This document shows positions 26,925 through 37,013 of a stretch of DNA of 64,000 nucleotides, piece by piece. Position 1 is the first letter of the stretch. Every line of letters starts with the position of its first letter. The stretch is from positions 434,001 to 498,000 of the forward strand of contig NZ_MIKB01000001.1 of assembly GCF_001730365.1 (NCBI RefSeq), given 5' to 3'. Below the pieces are notes generated by a model. The model worked only from the letters and a program-made list of their open reading frames with translations. It had not been told where the DNA came from and did not search any database. This stretch comes from Enterococcus quebecensis. Lineage in GTDB: Bacteria; Bacillota; Bacilli; Lactobacillales; Enterococcaceae. The translations under genes were made by a program, and so were the position numbers.

Positions 26925-29900
26925 TATTCACCAATACTTAAAATCATTCGAATATCGTCTTCTGTCATTTTTGCTAACTGCTCTTCATTTCCTTGAATCA
27001 CTTTTTGGAACAATTCGCGTTTTTCTTGCTGTAAGGAGTCCATTTTTTCTTCAACTGTCCCTTCAGCGATCATACGCCAGACTTCTACAACATTCTTTTG
27101 ACCGATCCGATGCGCCCGACCAGCCGCTTGTTCTTCTACCGCTGGATTCCACCATAAATCATATAAAATCACAGTATCAGCGCCCGTTAAGTTTAATCCT
27201 GTCCCCCCAGCTTTTAACGAAATCAAGAAGACATCTTTTTCGCCAGCATTGAAGGCATCTGCCATTTCCATGCGTTCTTTAGGTTTCGTACTTCCTCTCA
27301 AATAAAACGTTGTTAATCCCAATTCATGAAGCTCTTTTTCGATGATTGATAACATACTTGTAAATTGAGAAAAAAGCAACACTCGACGATTATTTTCTTT
27401 AGCAGCCGTCAGCAAGTCCTTAACCTGCTCTAATTTACCTGAACCGCCTGTATAATCATCAATGAATAGACTAGGATCACAACAAATTTGACGTAAACGA
27501 GTCAGCCCAGCCAAAATGCTTAATCGATTCTTTTTAAAGGCATCTTGATCCATTTGACTAACATCTTCTTGCATTTGTTTCAGATAAGCTAAATAAACTG
27601 TTTTTTGCTCTTCTGTCAGTACACTGTAAAGATTGCTTTCGATTTTATCAGGCAAGTCCTCTAATACTGTCTTTTTATCACGCCTTAAAATAAAGGGTTG
27701 AATCATTTTAGCGATTTCTTCAGGTTTCATTGATCTAAATAAAGTTTTCGTTGGAAATAATCCTGGTAAAATCATTTGGAAAATCGACCATAATTCATCT
27801 AAATTATTTTCTATTGGCGTACCGCTCAAGGCAAAACGTTGAGGAACCGTCAAACTTTTTAAGGCTTGAGCAGTTTTTGTTCCACTATTTTTTACCATTT
27901 GAGCTTCATCTAAAACCAAGTAACCGAGATGTAAGCTCTGATACATCTCAATATCTTGTCTTAAACTGGCATAAGAGGTAATCAAAACATCTAAACCAGC
28001 TTGATTTGCTAATTTTTCACGCTCTGATTTGTTTCCAGCAACAACTTCCGCTTGTAAATCAGGAGCAAATTTCTTTATTTCCGCTGCCCAGTTGTAAATC
28101 AAACTAGCTGGTGCCACGATCAAAGCAGCTCCTTTTTCGCTCTGTTCCTCTTTTTCAGACAATAAATAGGTGATTGTCTGTAAAGTTTTACCTAAACCCA
28201 TTTCATCAGCCAAGATTCCACCGAATTGATAATAGCTAAGCATTTTTAACCACTTAAACCCATCAATTTGGTAAGTTCTAAGCGTTGCTTGGATATTATC
28301 AGGCAAAGCAGCATCGAAATTTTCTGGATGGGTTAAATTAGATACCATTTCTTTAAAAGAATCTGAAAAATGTGCTCTAGAATTGTTTTCTAACATATTC
28401 TCAATCATCAATCCTTGATTTCTAGGTACCTGAATCGTTCCTTGAACATTTTTCATATTCTTTCTTAAAAGTGTCAAAATTTCACTTGTTTGTTGGAATT
28501 CCTCTGAATCTAATGCTAGGACTTCTCCTGTTTGTAATGTATAAAAACGATCATTTCGTAACAAACTTGCTAAAACAGCGTCAATTTCTTGTTCTTCTAT
28601 CCCCGTAATGTCAAAGCGGACATCTAACCAAGAATCGGAATCGGAAACTTCTATCGTTGGTTGATGATGAGCTGCATCTAAGAATAATTCTCTTAGTTTT
28701 TTTCCCATGCGAACCTCGCCTAAACGACGGAAAGTCGGAATTTCCGCTTTAAAAAAATAATACAGTCTTTCACCCGATGGTAAGTTTTTTTCATAGCCCG
28801 TCGTTTCTTTTTGATAGCCAAACGTTGATAATTGCTCTAGAATTTCTTGTTCTTTTTTGCTATCACGGACAACTTCTTGATTGGCTCCAGACGCAACTGA
28901 ATACTCATCATCAGTTGAAAAAATCACTTTTCCGTATGTGAAATCCACTCGAACTTTGATCATTCCTTTAATCTTTCGAAAAATAAAGATCGTTTCTAAT
29001 TGATGATAGACTACTTCTTCGGATACATCCTCACTGACGGTTACCGTTCCAATTTTTTTCAATAGTGGAATGACCGAACCGAATAAATCAGATAGTTCAT
29101 GCTTTTCATATATGATTTCAGGTTTTTCAACCCGTTTCAATAATTGTAATAACGTTGTATAAACCGCTTCTTGTTCTTGTGAAAAAATAAACGCTTGATT
29201 TTGACAAAAACCCCAATGATAATGGGATAAAAATGTTGTTATGTGATCATCAATCTCTAATTTATAGGTCTTATCTGGTTGCTTAGTTACAGCAAAAAAG
29301 AGTGGCAACGTACCTTTTATGAAGGTTAAGTGACGATATTTTTTGCCTTCATCATTTAGTTGAAAATGAGGAAGTTGACTCATTTTTTCAAGTAGTTGCC
29401 GTCCTTGATCAATTGGTAAAACTAGATAACGCTTCTCTATTTTCCCTTTTACTTGAACTCCATTTGTACCCAGCAATTGAGTTGTTTGATAAATAGCTGC
29501 CAATTGCTCTAACAATTCTTGTGTTTCTATGGGAAATGCTTCTTTTTTGAGATCAAAATAATGCTGCTTATTGATCAAGAATGATCCTTCTTTTTGAAAA
29601 ACTTGAAAGAACTCGCCAATATTTTTAATAATGTATGTTTTAGGTTTGACTCCTTGATAGCCAATACGTAAAGAAACTCCTAAAACAGCTAACTCTGGAT
29701 AATAACTGTTGGTCTCAATCACATCTACAATGTATTCTACAACTAGCGGAACTAGTTTAGTTTGACTCTCAGACTGATTCAATTTGGCAAAACCTTTGGT
29801 GAACATCTCAGAAACTGATAAAGAACGTTTCTCAAAAATTACCGGTTGATCATCTTTGATAATTCTTGAAGTGCCTCTTTGACGTAAAGCTAATTCAACA

Positions 29901-30121
29901 GCTACCGTATGCTTACAATAGCTGTGATCCATCCAATAGGGACATTCACAAATATCATTTTCTTTAGCAGTTCCATCTAGTTGCACACGATAAAGTTCTT
30001 TTCCTAAAACTTCTGCATGCCAGATCTTTTTTTCAGGATCTTGCACAATTGACAAGACTCTGCCGTCTTTCATATATTCTCTGCCACGTTCAACAATTCG
30101 TTCTGGAATACTCCATTTCAT
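26924..30121 (-). CDS. SNF2-family helicase with SWIM zinc finger
   Basis: A 1065-residue Swi2/Snf2-type ATPase. The N terminus carries a SWIM zinc finger (C58, C60, C69, H71), followed by a long regulatory region. The ATPase core starts near residue 620: Walker A-like DEMGLGKTLQTI, the DEAQ box in YLVLDEAQMVKNS, SGTPIENNLDELWSIF, and a helicase C domain with GGTGLNLTGAD and AAGRAHRIGQ. Members translocate on double-stranded DNA; the role of bacterial members is poorly defined. It starts 12 bp after sbcC, so it shares the sbcDC operon. Confidence 0.9.
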   Translation of the reverse strand: MKWSIPERIVERGREYMKDGRVLSIVQDPEKKIWHAEVLGKELYRVQLDGTAKENDICECPYWMDHSYCKHTVAVELALRQRGTSRIIKDDQPVIFEKRSLSVSEMFTKGFAKLNQSESQTKLVPLVVEYIVDVIETNSYYPELAVLGVSLRIGYQGVKPKTYIIKNIGEFFQVFQKEGSFLINKQHYFDLKKEAFPIETQELLEQLAAIYQTTQLLGTNGVQVKGKIEKRYLVLPIDQGRQLLEKMSQLPHFQLNDEGKKYRHLTFIKGTLPLFFAVTKQPDKTYKLEIDDHITTFLSHYHWGFCQNQAFIFSQEQEAVYTTLLQLLKRVEKPEIIYEKHELSDLFGSVIPLLKKIGTVTVSEDVSEEVVYHQLETIFIFRKIKGMIKVRVDFTYGKVIFSTDDEYSVASGANQEVVRDSKKEQEILEQLSTFGYQKETTGYEKNLPSGERLYYFFKAEIPTFRRLGEVRMGKKLRELFLDAAHHQPTIEVSDSDSWLDVRFDITGIEEQEIDAVLASLLRNDRFYTLQTGEVLALDSEEFQQTSEILTLLRKNMKNVQGTIQVPRNQGLMIENMLENNSRAHFSDSFKEMVSNLTHPENFDAALPDNIQATLRTYQIDGFKWLKMLSYYQFGGILADEMGLGKTLQTITYLLSEKEEQSEKGAALIVAPASLIYNWAAEIKKFAPDLQAEVVAGNKSEREKLANQAGLDVLITSYASLRQDIEMYQSLHLGYLVLDEAQMVKNSGTKTAQALKSLTVPQRFALSGTPIENNLDELWSIFQMILPGLFPTKTLFRSMKPEEIAKMIQPFILRRDKKTVLEDLPDKIESNLYSVLTEEQKTVYLAYLKQMQEDVSQMDQDAFKKNRLSILAGLTRLRQICCDPSLFIDDYTGGSGKLEQVKDLLTAAKENNRRVLLFSQFTSMLSIIEKELHELGLTTFYLRGSTKPKERMEMADAFNAGEKDVFLISLKAGGTGLNLTGADTVILYDLWWNPAVEEQAAGRAHRIGQKNVVEVWRMIAEGTVEEKMDSLQQEKRELFQKVIQGNEEQLAKMTEDDIRMILSIGE

Positions 30122-30133
30122 CTGCTCACCTCC

Positions 30134-33100
30134 CTACGCTGTTTGATAGGTCACTTTACTTTGACCATTTCCATTTGTTTTAATTTGTAATTGTTGCGGA
30201 ATTCTTGCTTTCAATTCATTTACATGACTTATAATACCGATCATTCTTCCTTCGTTTTCAATAGTTTCTAGTGCTTCCATAGCCATTTCTAAGGCCTCTT
30301 CATCTAAAGAACCAAATCCTTCATCAATGAACAATGCTTCGATTAAAACGCCTCCTGCCTGCTCTTGGATCACTTCAGCAAGAGATAAGGCTAACGCTAA
30401 AGCAGCAATAAAACTTTCACCGCCAGATAAAGTGTGGGCGCTGCGGCTGCTTCCTGCATTGTCGTCATAAACATTGATTTCAAGCCCCGTTTGATTTTTA
30501 TAGCTGCCGGAATCTTGATTCAGTTCAAATTGGTAACGATTATTCGTCAACAAGTCTAAACGCTGATTAGCGACGTTTAAAACCTTTTCTAGATACGTTT
30601 GAAGTACATATCTTTCCAAGCTTGTTTTTCTAGGATTATCACCATTTACAGTAGCTGTAAGTTGATGTAATGCGGTAATATCTTCCCACTGATGCTCAAC
30701 TGAAGCAATTAATTCTTTGACTTGTTTTTGAATGTTTTCATTCGCTTGGATTTTTTCTTGATGCTGATAATAGGTTGCTTCTTTGGCTTGAATCAAGACC
30801 TTTAACGACTCTATTTCATCTAGAAGCACTGTAATCTCTGGCTGCTCTTTATGTTCTAGCTTTTGTTTTAGTTCGTTCAACTGAAAAATCAATTGATCTT
30901 TTTTCTTGTCAAAAGTAGTCAGCTCTTCTTTAATTGCTTCTAATCTAGGGACTTCCCTTAATAAATCACGCACTATTTTTTCATCTAATCCAAAATTAGA
31001 TTCTTTTAAAAGAACAGTAAATTTTTGTTCTAATGCGTTTTTTTCAGTAAGATTTGTCGCTTTTTCTTTTGAAAGATGTTCTTCGCTATTTTTTAGTAAT
31101 AATTGATTTTCTTTTAATTTTGCTAAACGTTCATCTATTTCTTGTTTGCATATTTCCCATTGTGCTATTTCTTGTTCAAACTGTTCTTTCGTTGTTGTTA
31201 CGTCATCTAAAGAACGATTATCATCACCTAATTGTTCTGTAATTGTCTTTATTTTCGTTTGATTTGCAACTAATTCTTGATGCTTTTCACTAAGGATTTG
31301 TTCTTTTTCAGTTACGTTATTTTTCTGTTCTTTAACTATTTTTTCTAGTTCGATTATTTTATGTTTCGCTGATTCGATTCGTTCTAATTCAAGTTCAATT
31401 TCGGCAGTTCTTTCCTTAAAATCATCGCTTACTAGTTCTATCCCTTCAGATGTGAAAGGTTCTGTTAACGTGACAACTTGTTTTTTCTGTAATTTTTCAA
31501 ATAAAGCACCGACTTTTTTATCTTGAATTGTCAGCTCTTCTTGTAATTCTTGCTCAGTGTCCATTATTTGAGTTATTTGAGCTTGGATTTTTGCGACTAC
31601 TGCTTCTTGTTTTTGAACCATCTGTTCTGCTTTATTGAGTTGGTTCTCAATTAGTTGAATTTCCTCTAACGAAAACTCTTGATGTTCCTTTTTATTTGGG
31701 TGCTCTAAAGCTCCACACACTGGACAAGCTTCTCCATCTACTAAAAATAAACTTAAACGACTAATCTGCATTTTTGCCCATTCGCTTTTTTTTATTTCTA
31801 CCTGTTTATAAAGTATTTCTTTTTCAACTTGAGCCTGTTCTAGTTCAACTTCTCTATCCGTCAATTGCTGTTTAATGGTCATTCTTTTGCTATTAAGTCG
31901 CTGTTTTTGCTCCCAATTTTCCAAAAAGGTAAACCATTGGTCTTGATGACGTTCTAATTCTAACTGTTCTTTTTCAATTTTGGTCTGACGCTCTATAACA
32001 ATGAGTTCTTTTTGATATGTTTGTTCAGCTTCTTCTTGCTTTGCTTTGATTTCAACTAACTGTAAGGTACAAACTTCTAGGTCTGACTGATTTTTCTCAA
32101 TCGTAACTTTTACCTTGTCCTTTTCTGCATAAAGGGGTAACTGAAACTGAAGCTGTGTGACTTTTTCTTTGAGCTTACTTATACTCTCTGCTTCTTCTAT
32201 ATTTTTTTGTTGTTCATTTTCCCATTGCCGAATTAATTGTTGATGCTCTTCTTGTTCGATTTGATTCATTTGTAATTCTTGATCATAAGTTACAATTAAC
32301 TTTGACTTTTCATCGATAGTTTCCAATAATCCTTGATGATTTTTGACCCATTGAAGCTGCTGTTCTTCTACTCGAAGGTTTTCAATCATTTCAGTTGCTA
32401 GATCTAGTTCTTCTTTTTGTCTGTTTAATTCACTTTGTTTTGTAAAATCATTGATTAATTCTTCCAGTCCAAACTTTTCTACTTCCTTTTTTTGCTTTGC
32501 ATCTTGCAGCGCAGACAGTTCAGCCTTTTCTGTCACCTGTTGCTTCTGCATTAATTTTTGCTGTTGTTCCAACAAAGCCAATAGTTCATCTATAGATAGT
32601 TCATCTACTGGCTGCTCTTGCCAATAAAGTTGATCTAACTTCGCTTTGATTGTTTGCTGTGTTGCTTCAATTCCTTTATTAACAGTCTTCAATTGCATTT
32701 TTAGCTGTTCATTCAGAGTTTGATACAATTGCGTACCAAAAAGATTTCTTAAAACTTTCTCTTTATCATTACTATTGGCAATCAAAAACGTTCGAAACTC
32801 TCCTTGAGGTAAAAGAACGATCTGAGCAAATTGAGTGGCGTCCAAATGTAACAATTCTTGGATAAACGCATCAACTTCACGGCGTTTCGTATACTCCCTA
32901 AGCTCTTTTCCAGAATGATCTTTAACGATCAATGAAATCTTGGCACTTTGCGTTCGGGTGCCATCACCGCGTTTTTTATAGAGTTCTTGTTCTGGTTTTC
33001 TTGTAATCTCATAGATATGATCCCCGTGAGAAAAAGCTAAGTGAACTTCTGTCGCCTCCGATGGATCAGCAAAGGTCGAACGCATTTCCTTGCCTTGACG

Positions 33101-33277
33101 TAGTTTACCTGAGCTTTCACCAAATAAAGCATAGCTCATTCCATCAAAAATCGTTGTTTTACCAGAACCAGTTTTTCCGCTGATCAAAAATAAAGATGAC
33201 TCTTCAAACTTGTTAAAATCGATTGTTTCATCAATATAAGGTCCAAAGTTTTTTAATGTTAGTGTTAATGGTTTCAA
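30134..33277 (-). CDS. sbcC: Exonuclease subunit SbcC
   Basis: A 1047-residue SMC-like ATPase of the SbcCD (Rad50-Mre11) complex that cleaves DNA hairpins and blocked ends. Walker A is SGKTGSGKTT at about residue 37. Two long coiled coils flank a zinc hook CPVCG near residue 518. The signature and Walker B lie in HTLSGGESFIAALALALSLA and LFIDEGFGSLDEEALEMA at the C terminus. It starts 1 bp after the sbcD stop. Confidence 0.95.
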   Translation of the reverse strand: MKPLTLTLKNFGPYIDETIDFNKFEESSLFLISGKTGSGKTTIFDGMSYALFGESSGKLRQGKEMRSTFADPSEATEVHLAFSHGDHIYEITRKPEQELYKKRGDGTRTQSAKISLIVKDHSGKELREYTKRREVDAFIQELLHLDATQFAQIVLLPQGEFRTFLIANSNDKEKVLRNLFGTQLYQTLNEQLKMQLKTVNKGIEATQQTIKAKLDQLYWQEQPVDELSIDELLALLEQQQKLMQKQQVTEKAELSALQDAKQKKEVEKFGLEELINDFTKQSELNRQKEELDLATEMIENLRVEEQQLQWVKNHQGLLETIDEKSKLIVTYDQELQMNQIEQEEHQQLIRQWENEQQKNIEEAESISKLKEKVTQLQFQLPLYAEKDKVKVTIEKNQSDLEVCTLQLVEIKAKQEEAEQTYQKELIVIERQTKIEKEQLELERHQDQWFTFLENWEQKQRLNSKRMTIKQQLTDREVELEQAQVEKEILYKQVEIKKSEWAKMQISRLSLFLVDGEACPVCGALEHPNKKEHQEFSLEEIQLIENQLNKAEQMVQKQEAVVAKIQAQITQIMDTEQELQEELTIQDKKVGALFEKLQKKQVVTLTEPFTSEGIELVSDDFKERTAEIELELERIESAKHKIIELEKIVKEQKNNVTEKEQILSEKHQELVANQTKIKTITEQLGDDNRSLDDVTTTKEQFEQEIAQWEICKQEIDERLAKLKENQLLLKNSEEHLSKEKATNLTEKNALEQKFTVLLKESNFGLDEKIVRDLLREVPRLEAIKEELTTFDKKKDQLIFQLNELKQKLEHKEQPEITVLLDEIESLKVLIQAKEATYYQHQEKIQANENIQKQVKELIASVEHQWEDITALHQLTATVNGDNPRKTSLERYVLQTYLEKVLNVANQRLDLLTNNRYQFELNQDSGSYKNQTGLEINVYDDNAGSSRSAHTLSGGESFIAALALALSLAEVIQEQAGGVLIEALFIDEGFGSLDEEALEMAMEALETIENEGRMIGIISHVNELKARIPQQLQIKTNGNGQSKVTYQTA

Positions 33278-33278
33278 C

Positions 33279-34418
33279 TTATTGCCCTCTTTCTGCTTGA
33301 TGAATTTCAGCTAAATTGTCATTGATCCAAACTTGTTGCTGTTTCGTCAGTTCCTCACCTGTAACCTCTGAAAAGAATTGATCAACTAGTTCTGTTGGTG
33401 TTAATGTCTTGATTTCTTTTTTTGTTTCAGATGTCTTCTGACGTTCTTCTCTTCCGAATAAACGTTCAACTCCGATGATTCTCGGATAAATTTGTCTAAG
33501 TTGATTCATCATATTAGGAATCACAGCACGATCTGTTAGTTGGATGTGTAAGTAATCTTCACGATTGATCGATTCATAATATTCTGGTGCAATCAACTCT
33601 TTAAAACCACCTTCGATCTGAACAACGTCTCTTAGTGGTGTAATTTCTTTAAATTCAAAACTTGTTTTTTGCGTATCTGTATCAACAATCCAAACGCCCT
33701 TTTTCTGGTTCATTTCTGACAAAGAAAATTTTAAAGGTGAGCCACTGTACCGAGCATTTTCAGCTTGTAAAGCATTTTTCCCGTGTAAATGTCCTAATGC
33801 CACATAATCAAATGATTCAAGTAAAGATAAAGGAACCGTGTCCAAACCACCTACCATTAACTTTGTTTCCGAGTCTGATTTTTCACTGCCAGCCACAAAA
33901 AAATGACTGACTAAAACTTGAGCCATATCGGGTTTAAACTGCTTCTCCATTTCTTTAATGACTTCTTTCATCCCTTGTTCAATTGTTCGAATTTCCTCAT
34001 TACCAAAATACAAACGAGCTGAAATTGGTTCAAAATAAGGCAATAGAAAAAATTGTGTATTCAGCATTTCAACAGGCTTAAATGCTTGATCTAAGCGAGT
34101 GTTTAAATGAAAATTCGACTGCACAAACCATGGACCGCCTGTTTCTAATCGGATACTGCTATCGTGATTTCCAGAAATTGCCAACACTGGAAATTTTTCT
34201 TGTAAATTCATTTTTACGATCATCTTGTTAAATACTTCAATAGCCTCCACAGAAGGCACTGAACGATCATATAAATCCCCCGCAACAACTACCGCATCCA
34301 CTTCTTCTTCTTTAGCAATTGCTAATATTTGCTGGAAGGCATCTGCTTGTTCTTCTAATAAATCATACCCATGTAATTTTTTTCCGATATGCCAATCTGC
34401 TGTATGTAAAAAACGCAT
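33279..34418 (-). CDS. sbcD: Exonuclease subunit SbcD
   Basis: A 379-residue Mre11-type calcineurin-like phosphoesterase. Metal motifs are HTADWHIGKKL (residues 5-15), VAGDLYDRS, ISGNHDS and, later, VSHFF and ALGHLHGKN. The start at 34418 has AGGTGG upstream and begins at the invariant RFLHTADWH. The open frame to 34526 adds 36 residues with no support. It is the first gene of the sbcD-sbcC-SNF2 operon. A CATTTTC/GAAAATG-type hairpin (34528-34562) lies upstream. Confidence 0.94.
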   Translation of the reverse strand: MRFLHTADWHIGKKLHGYDLLEEQADAFQQILAIAKEEEVDAVVVAGDLYDRSVPSVEAIEVFNKMIVKMNLQEKFPVLAISGNHDSSIRLETGGPWFVQSNFHLNTRLDQAFKPVEMLNTQFFLLPYFEPISARLYFGNEEIRTIEQGMKEVIKEMEKQFKPDMAQVLVSHFFVAGSEKSDSETKLMVGGLDTVPLSLLESFDYVALGHLHGKNALQAENARYSGSPLKFSLSEMNQKKGVWIVDTDTQKTSFEFKEITPLRDVVQIEGGFKELIAPEYYESINREDYLHIQLTDRAVIPNMMNQLRQIYPRIIGVERLFGREERQKTSETKKEIKTLTPTELVDQFFSEVTGEELTKQQQVWINDNLAEIHQAERGQ

Positions 34419-34586
34419 TATTCCACCACCTAAAAAAGTCCTTCTTACTATTATACCAAATTTATAGCAAAATACGTGAGCCAAGCATACAGAAATTATT
34501 TTATTGTAAAAAAAAAGGAAAGACACAACATTTTCACTTTAGTTTATTACTAAAGAAAATGTTAATGCCTTGCCATTTTTTATATT

Positions 34587-34850
34587 ATGAAAGATACAGA
34601 CTCTTTTACTAAAGAAATTAAAAGAGTAATGGATTTAATCATGCAAGGTGATAATTCCTTAGAAGAGCGACTTGCTTATTATGAAGATGGAACAAACTAT
34701 TGCTGATTTACAAGATAACTTAAAAAAGTAGACTGGAAAATCGACTGTTATAAACAAGCGATTCTTTTAGGATCAGAAGATATTCATCAAGATAAACCTG
34801 GTCTTTATGAACTGTATTACAAAAAACAGGATCAAGATAGAAGTATTTAA
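34587..34850 (+). pseudogene. Relic of a MerR-family transcriptional regulator (C-terminal part)
   Basis: Read across frames the interval gives MKDTDSFTKEIKRVMDLIMQ, GDNSLEERLAYYED, then TIADLQDNLKK, then VDWKIDCYKQAI and a tail ending in a stop at 34850. This is the helix-2/wing to coiled-coil dimerisation part of MerR regulators (KEIK-VMDLIM-GD--LEERL). At least two frameshifts are needed, one near 34682 and one at the A run near 34728. The N-terminal helix-turn-helix is missing. Bases between 34419 and 34586 contain only the sbcD leader and a hairpin. Confidence 0.6.
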
Positions 34851-34892
34851 CTCGTAAGAGTCTTTCTTCATACTGATTTTCATCAAACAAAC

Positions 34893-34939
34893 TAAAAAAC
34901 TAGTACAAAAAAACGAACAATTTTGTACTAGTTTTTTTA
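34893..34939. terminator. Bidirectional terminator upstream of the plsC-type gene end
   Basis: A 17-bp perfect stem (AAAAAACTAGTACAAAA, 34894-34910 with 34921-34937) has a 10-nt loop and A/T runs at both ends. Confidence 0.85.
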
Positions 34940-34993
34940 GATTAATGCCAAAATATTGATAGATTAAAAAGTAGTTATCATTGCTTTTGAAGC

Positions 34994-35614
34994 CTACTCT
35001 TTCACTTCATATTTAAAATTAGGATCAATTTCTTTATCTAAGTTGTCAAAAGAAGCTTGCATTCGACGTTCAACTTCCGCAATACCTTCTTTATCCATTT
35101 TAGCAATATCACTAACATCTATTGGCTCTCCAAAGCGAACCGTAACTCGACGACGCTTAAACAAATCTTTCAATGTTAAAGGACCTTGATAAACTGCTGG
35201 GACAATTTGGACTTTGGCCATTTTGGCAATCAATGCCACTCCACCTTTTAATTCTGAAGAATGACGTGTTCCGCTCGGAAACATAATCAAACTTAAATCG
35301 GTGTTTTTTAGTGTTTTTACCGGCGTCTTAATAGCACTTGGCCCAGGCTTTTCTCGATCTACAGGAAAAGCATTCGCATGTTTTAAAATAAAACTCAAAA
35401 AAGTATTTTTAAATAATTCTTTTTTGGCCATAAAGCTAAATTTTTTCGGCGATCCGCCAACGGCTAAATACAATGGCTCCCACCACGTTCTATGCGGAGC
35501 AACTAAAATATAATTTTCATTTTTGGGAATTCGGTCTTTCTTTTCATAATGAGCATTGCCGTTAATAATAAATAAAACAACCCGCACAACCCCACGCATA
35601 AATGTAAAAAACAT
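34994..35614 (-). CDS. 1-acyl-glycerol-3-phosphate acyltransferase family protein (PlsC-like)
   Basis: A 206-residue PlsC/LPLAT-family acyltransferase with an N-terminal membrane helix. The catalytic block reads APHRTWWEP, so histidine 41 is followed by E46 where the family norm is H-x4-D. The phosphate-binding block reads MFPSGTRHSSE rather than FPEGTRS. The rest (MAKKELFK, HANAFPVDREKPGPSAIKT) is well kept, so the gene looks functional with variant residues. The likely reaction is acylation of lysophosphatidic acid at the membrane. It is monocistronic. Confidence 0.82.
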   Translation of the reverse strand: MFFTFMRGVVRVVLFIINGNAHYEKKDRIPKNENYILVAPHRTWWEPLYLAVGGSPKKFSFMAKKELFKNTFLSFILKHANAFPVDREKPGPSAIKTPVKTLKNTDLSLIMFPSGTRHSSELKGGVALIAKMAKVQIVPAVYQGPLTLKDLFKRRRVTVRFGEPIDVSDIAKMDKEGIAEVERRMQASFDNLDKEIDPNFKYEVKE

Positions 35615-35832
35615 GTTTTTCTTCCTTTCTTTTCACTAGCTATAAGTATGCCGAAAACTGTTGCTTTTGACAAGTCTTTTTCTCAGGTTTCCGCTAATCT
35701 TAATCGTAGTATAATACAAGGATATTTTCCGTTCCATAAAAGAGCTTTATTTACATGATACAGCTTTCACATTACTACTTTTTATTTACTTACAATTGCT
35801 ATATAATCTAAGGGAGCTGGAGGTGATAGCTA

Positions 35833-36249
35833 ATGATCGAATTTAAACCACTCGATAAAGAGAAAAATGAAACCAATTTGATTACTTTGCTTTCTGAAAA
35901 TCAAGAAGAAGAGAAAAAAATCCCTGCCGAAGAAAATATTCCATTCTCTTTAGCTTTATATGATAATGATCTATATATTGGCGGTATCACAGCAAATAAA
36001 TGGATGAACGCTACTCATATTTCTTTATTGGCAGTCAACAAAAACGATAGAGGAAAAGGATACGGTAGCCAACTGCTCAAAAGAGCAGAAGAATTTGCCA
36101 TAGAAACAGATTCTGCACTCATAACCATCAATACTCAAGATTATCAAGCAAAATCATTCTATGAAAAATTGGGGTATCAGGTTTTTGGGAAATTAGAGGA
36201 TACACCTTTTATTGGAACAACAAAATATTACTTAGTTAAACAACTATAA
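35833..36249 (+). CDS. GNAT-family N-acetyltransferase
   Basis: A 138-residue GNAT protein with the acetyl-CoA pyrophosphate loop in NDRGKGYGSQLLKRAEEFA (about residues 75-95) and the C-terminal SFYEKLGYQVFGKL motif. The substrate is unknown. The ribosome site GGAGGTGAT is a full match to the 16S tail and sits 5 nt before the ATG, predicting strong translation. It lies 29 bp before the methyltransferase gene and is probably cotranscribed. Confidence 0.85.
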   Translation: MIEFKPLDKEKNETNLITLLSENQEEEKKIPAEENIPFSLALYDNDLYIGGITANKWMNATHISLLAVNKNDRGKGYGSQLLKRAEEFAIETDSALITINTQDYQAKSFYEKLGYQVFGKLEDTPFIGTTKYYLVKQL

Positions 36250-36278
36250 AATGAAAAAATTGAAGGAATGAAACAATT

Positions 36279-37013
36279 ATGTTATTACCAGATGAACGAA
36301 TTGATCAATTATTTGCAGATGATATTCAAATCATCCAAAGCAAAGAGGTTTTTTCTTTTTCAATAGATGCTGTCTTATTAGCAAATTTCCCCCTCTTTCC
36401 AAAAAGTGGCTCAATCGTCGATCTTTGTGCTGGAAATGGAGCAGTTGGTTTATTTGCCAGTCGCAAAACAAATGCTAAAATCACACAAATTGAACTACAA
36501 GAACGCTTAGCGGATATGGGACAAAGAAGCATTCACTTAAATAAATTAGAAGAACAAATGAAGATGATCGAGTTAGATTTAAAATTAGCAACAACTGTTG
36601 TAAAACCAGACTCAGTGGACTTAGTTTTATGTAATCCGCCTTATTTCAAAGAACTGCCGACAAGTCAAAAAAATCCTAATCCCCATCTAGCAATTGCTCG
36701 TCACGAAATACATACAACATTGTCAGAAGTTATCGAAGTTTCAGCAAAGCTATTAAAAACTAATGGCCGTCTGGCAATGGTTCATCGCCCTGATCGATTT
36801 TTAGACATTCTTCATGCGATGGAATCGGTTAATATCGCACCAAAACGTGTTCGTTTTGTTTATCCTAAAGCTGGAAAAGAAGCAAATACATTATTGATTG
36901 AAGGGATTAAGCAAGGGAAAAAAGACGGTTTCCGTGTTTTACCACCATTATTTACTTATGATGAAGAAAACAATTACTTACCAGAAATGAAGGCGATGTT
37001 GTATGGAAACTGA
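36279..37013 (+). CDS. tRNA1(Val)-type N6-adenine methyltransferase (YabB/TrmN6 family)
   Basis: A 244-residue class I SAM methyltransferase. The SAM motif is IVDLCAGNGAVGLFASRK, and the catalytic N6-amino motif NPPY lies in LVLCNPPYFKELP. It matches YabB/TrmN6-like proteins that methylate adenine 37 of tRNA1-Val. It overlaps the next gene by 11 bp, as yabB-yazA do in Bacillus. Confidence 0.87.
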   Translation: MLLPDERIDQLFADDIQIIQSKEVFSFSIDAVLLANFPLFPKSGSIVDLCAGNGAVGLFASRKTNAKITQIELQERLADMGQRSIHLNKLEEQMKMIELDLKLATTVVKPDSVDLVLCNPPYFKELPTSQKNPNPHLAIARHEIHTTLSEVIEVSAKLLKTNGRLAMVHRPDRFLDILHAMESVNIAPKRVRFVYPKAGKEANTLLIEGIKQGKKDGFRVLPPLFTYDEENNYLPEMKAMLYGN

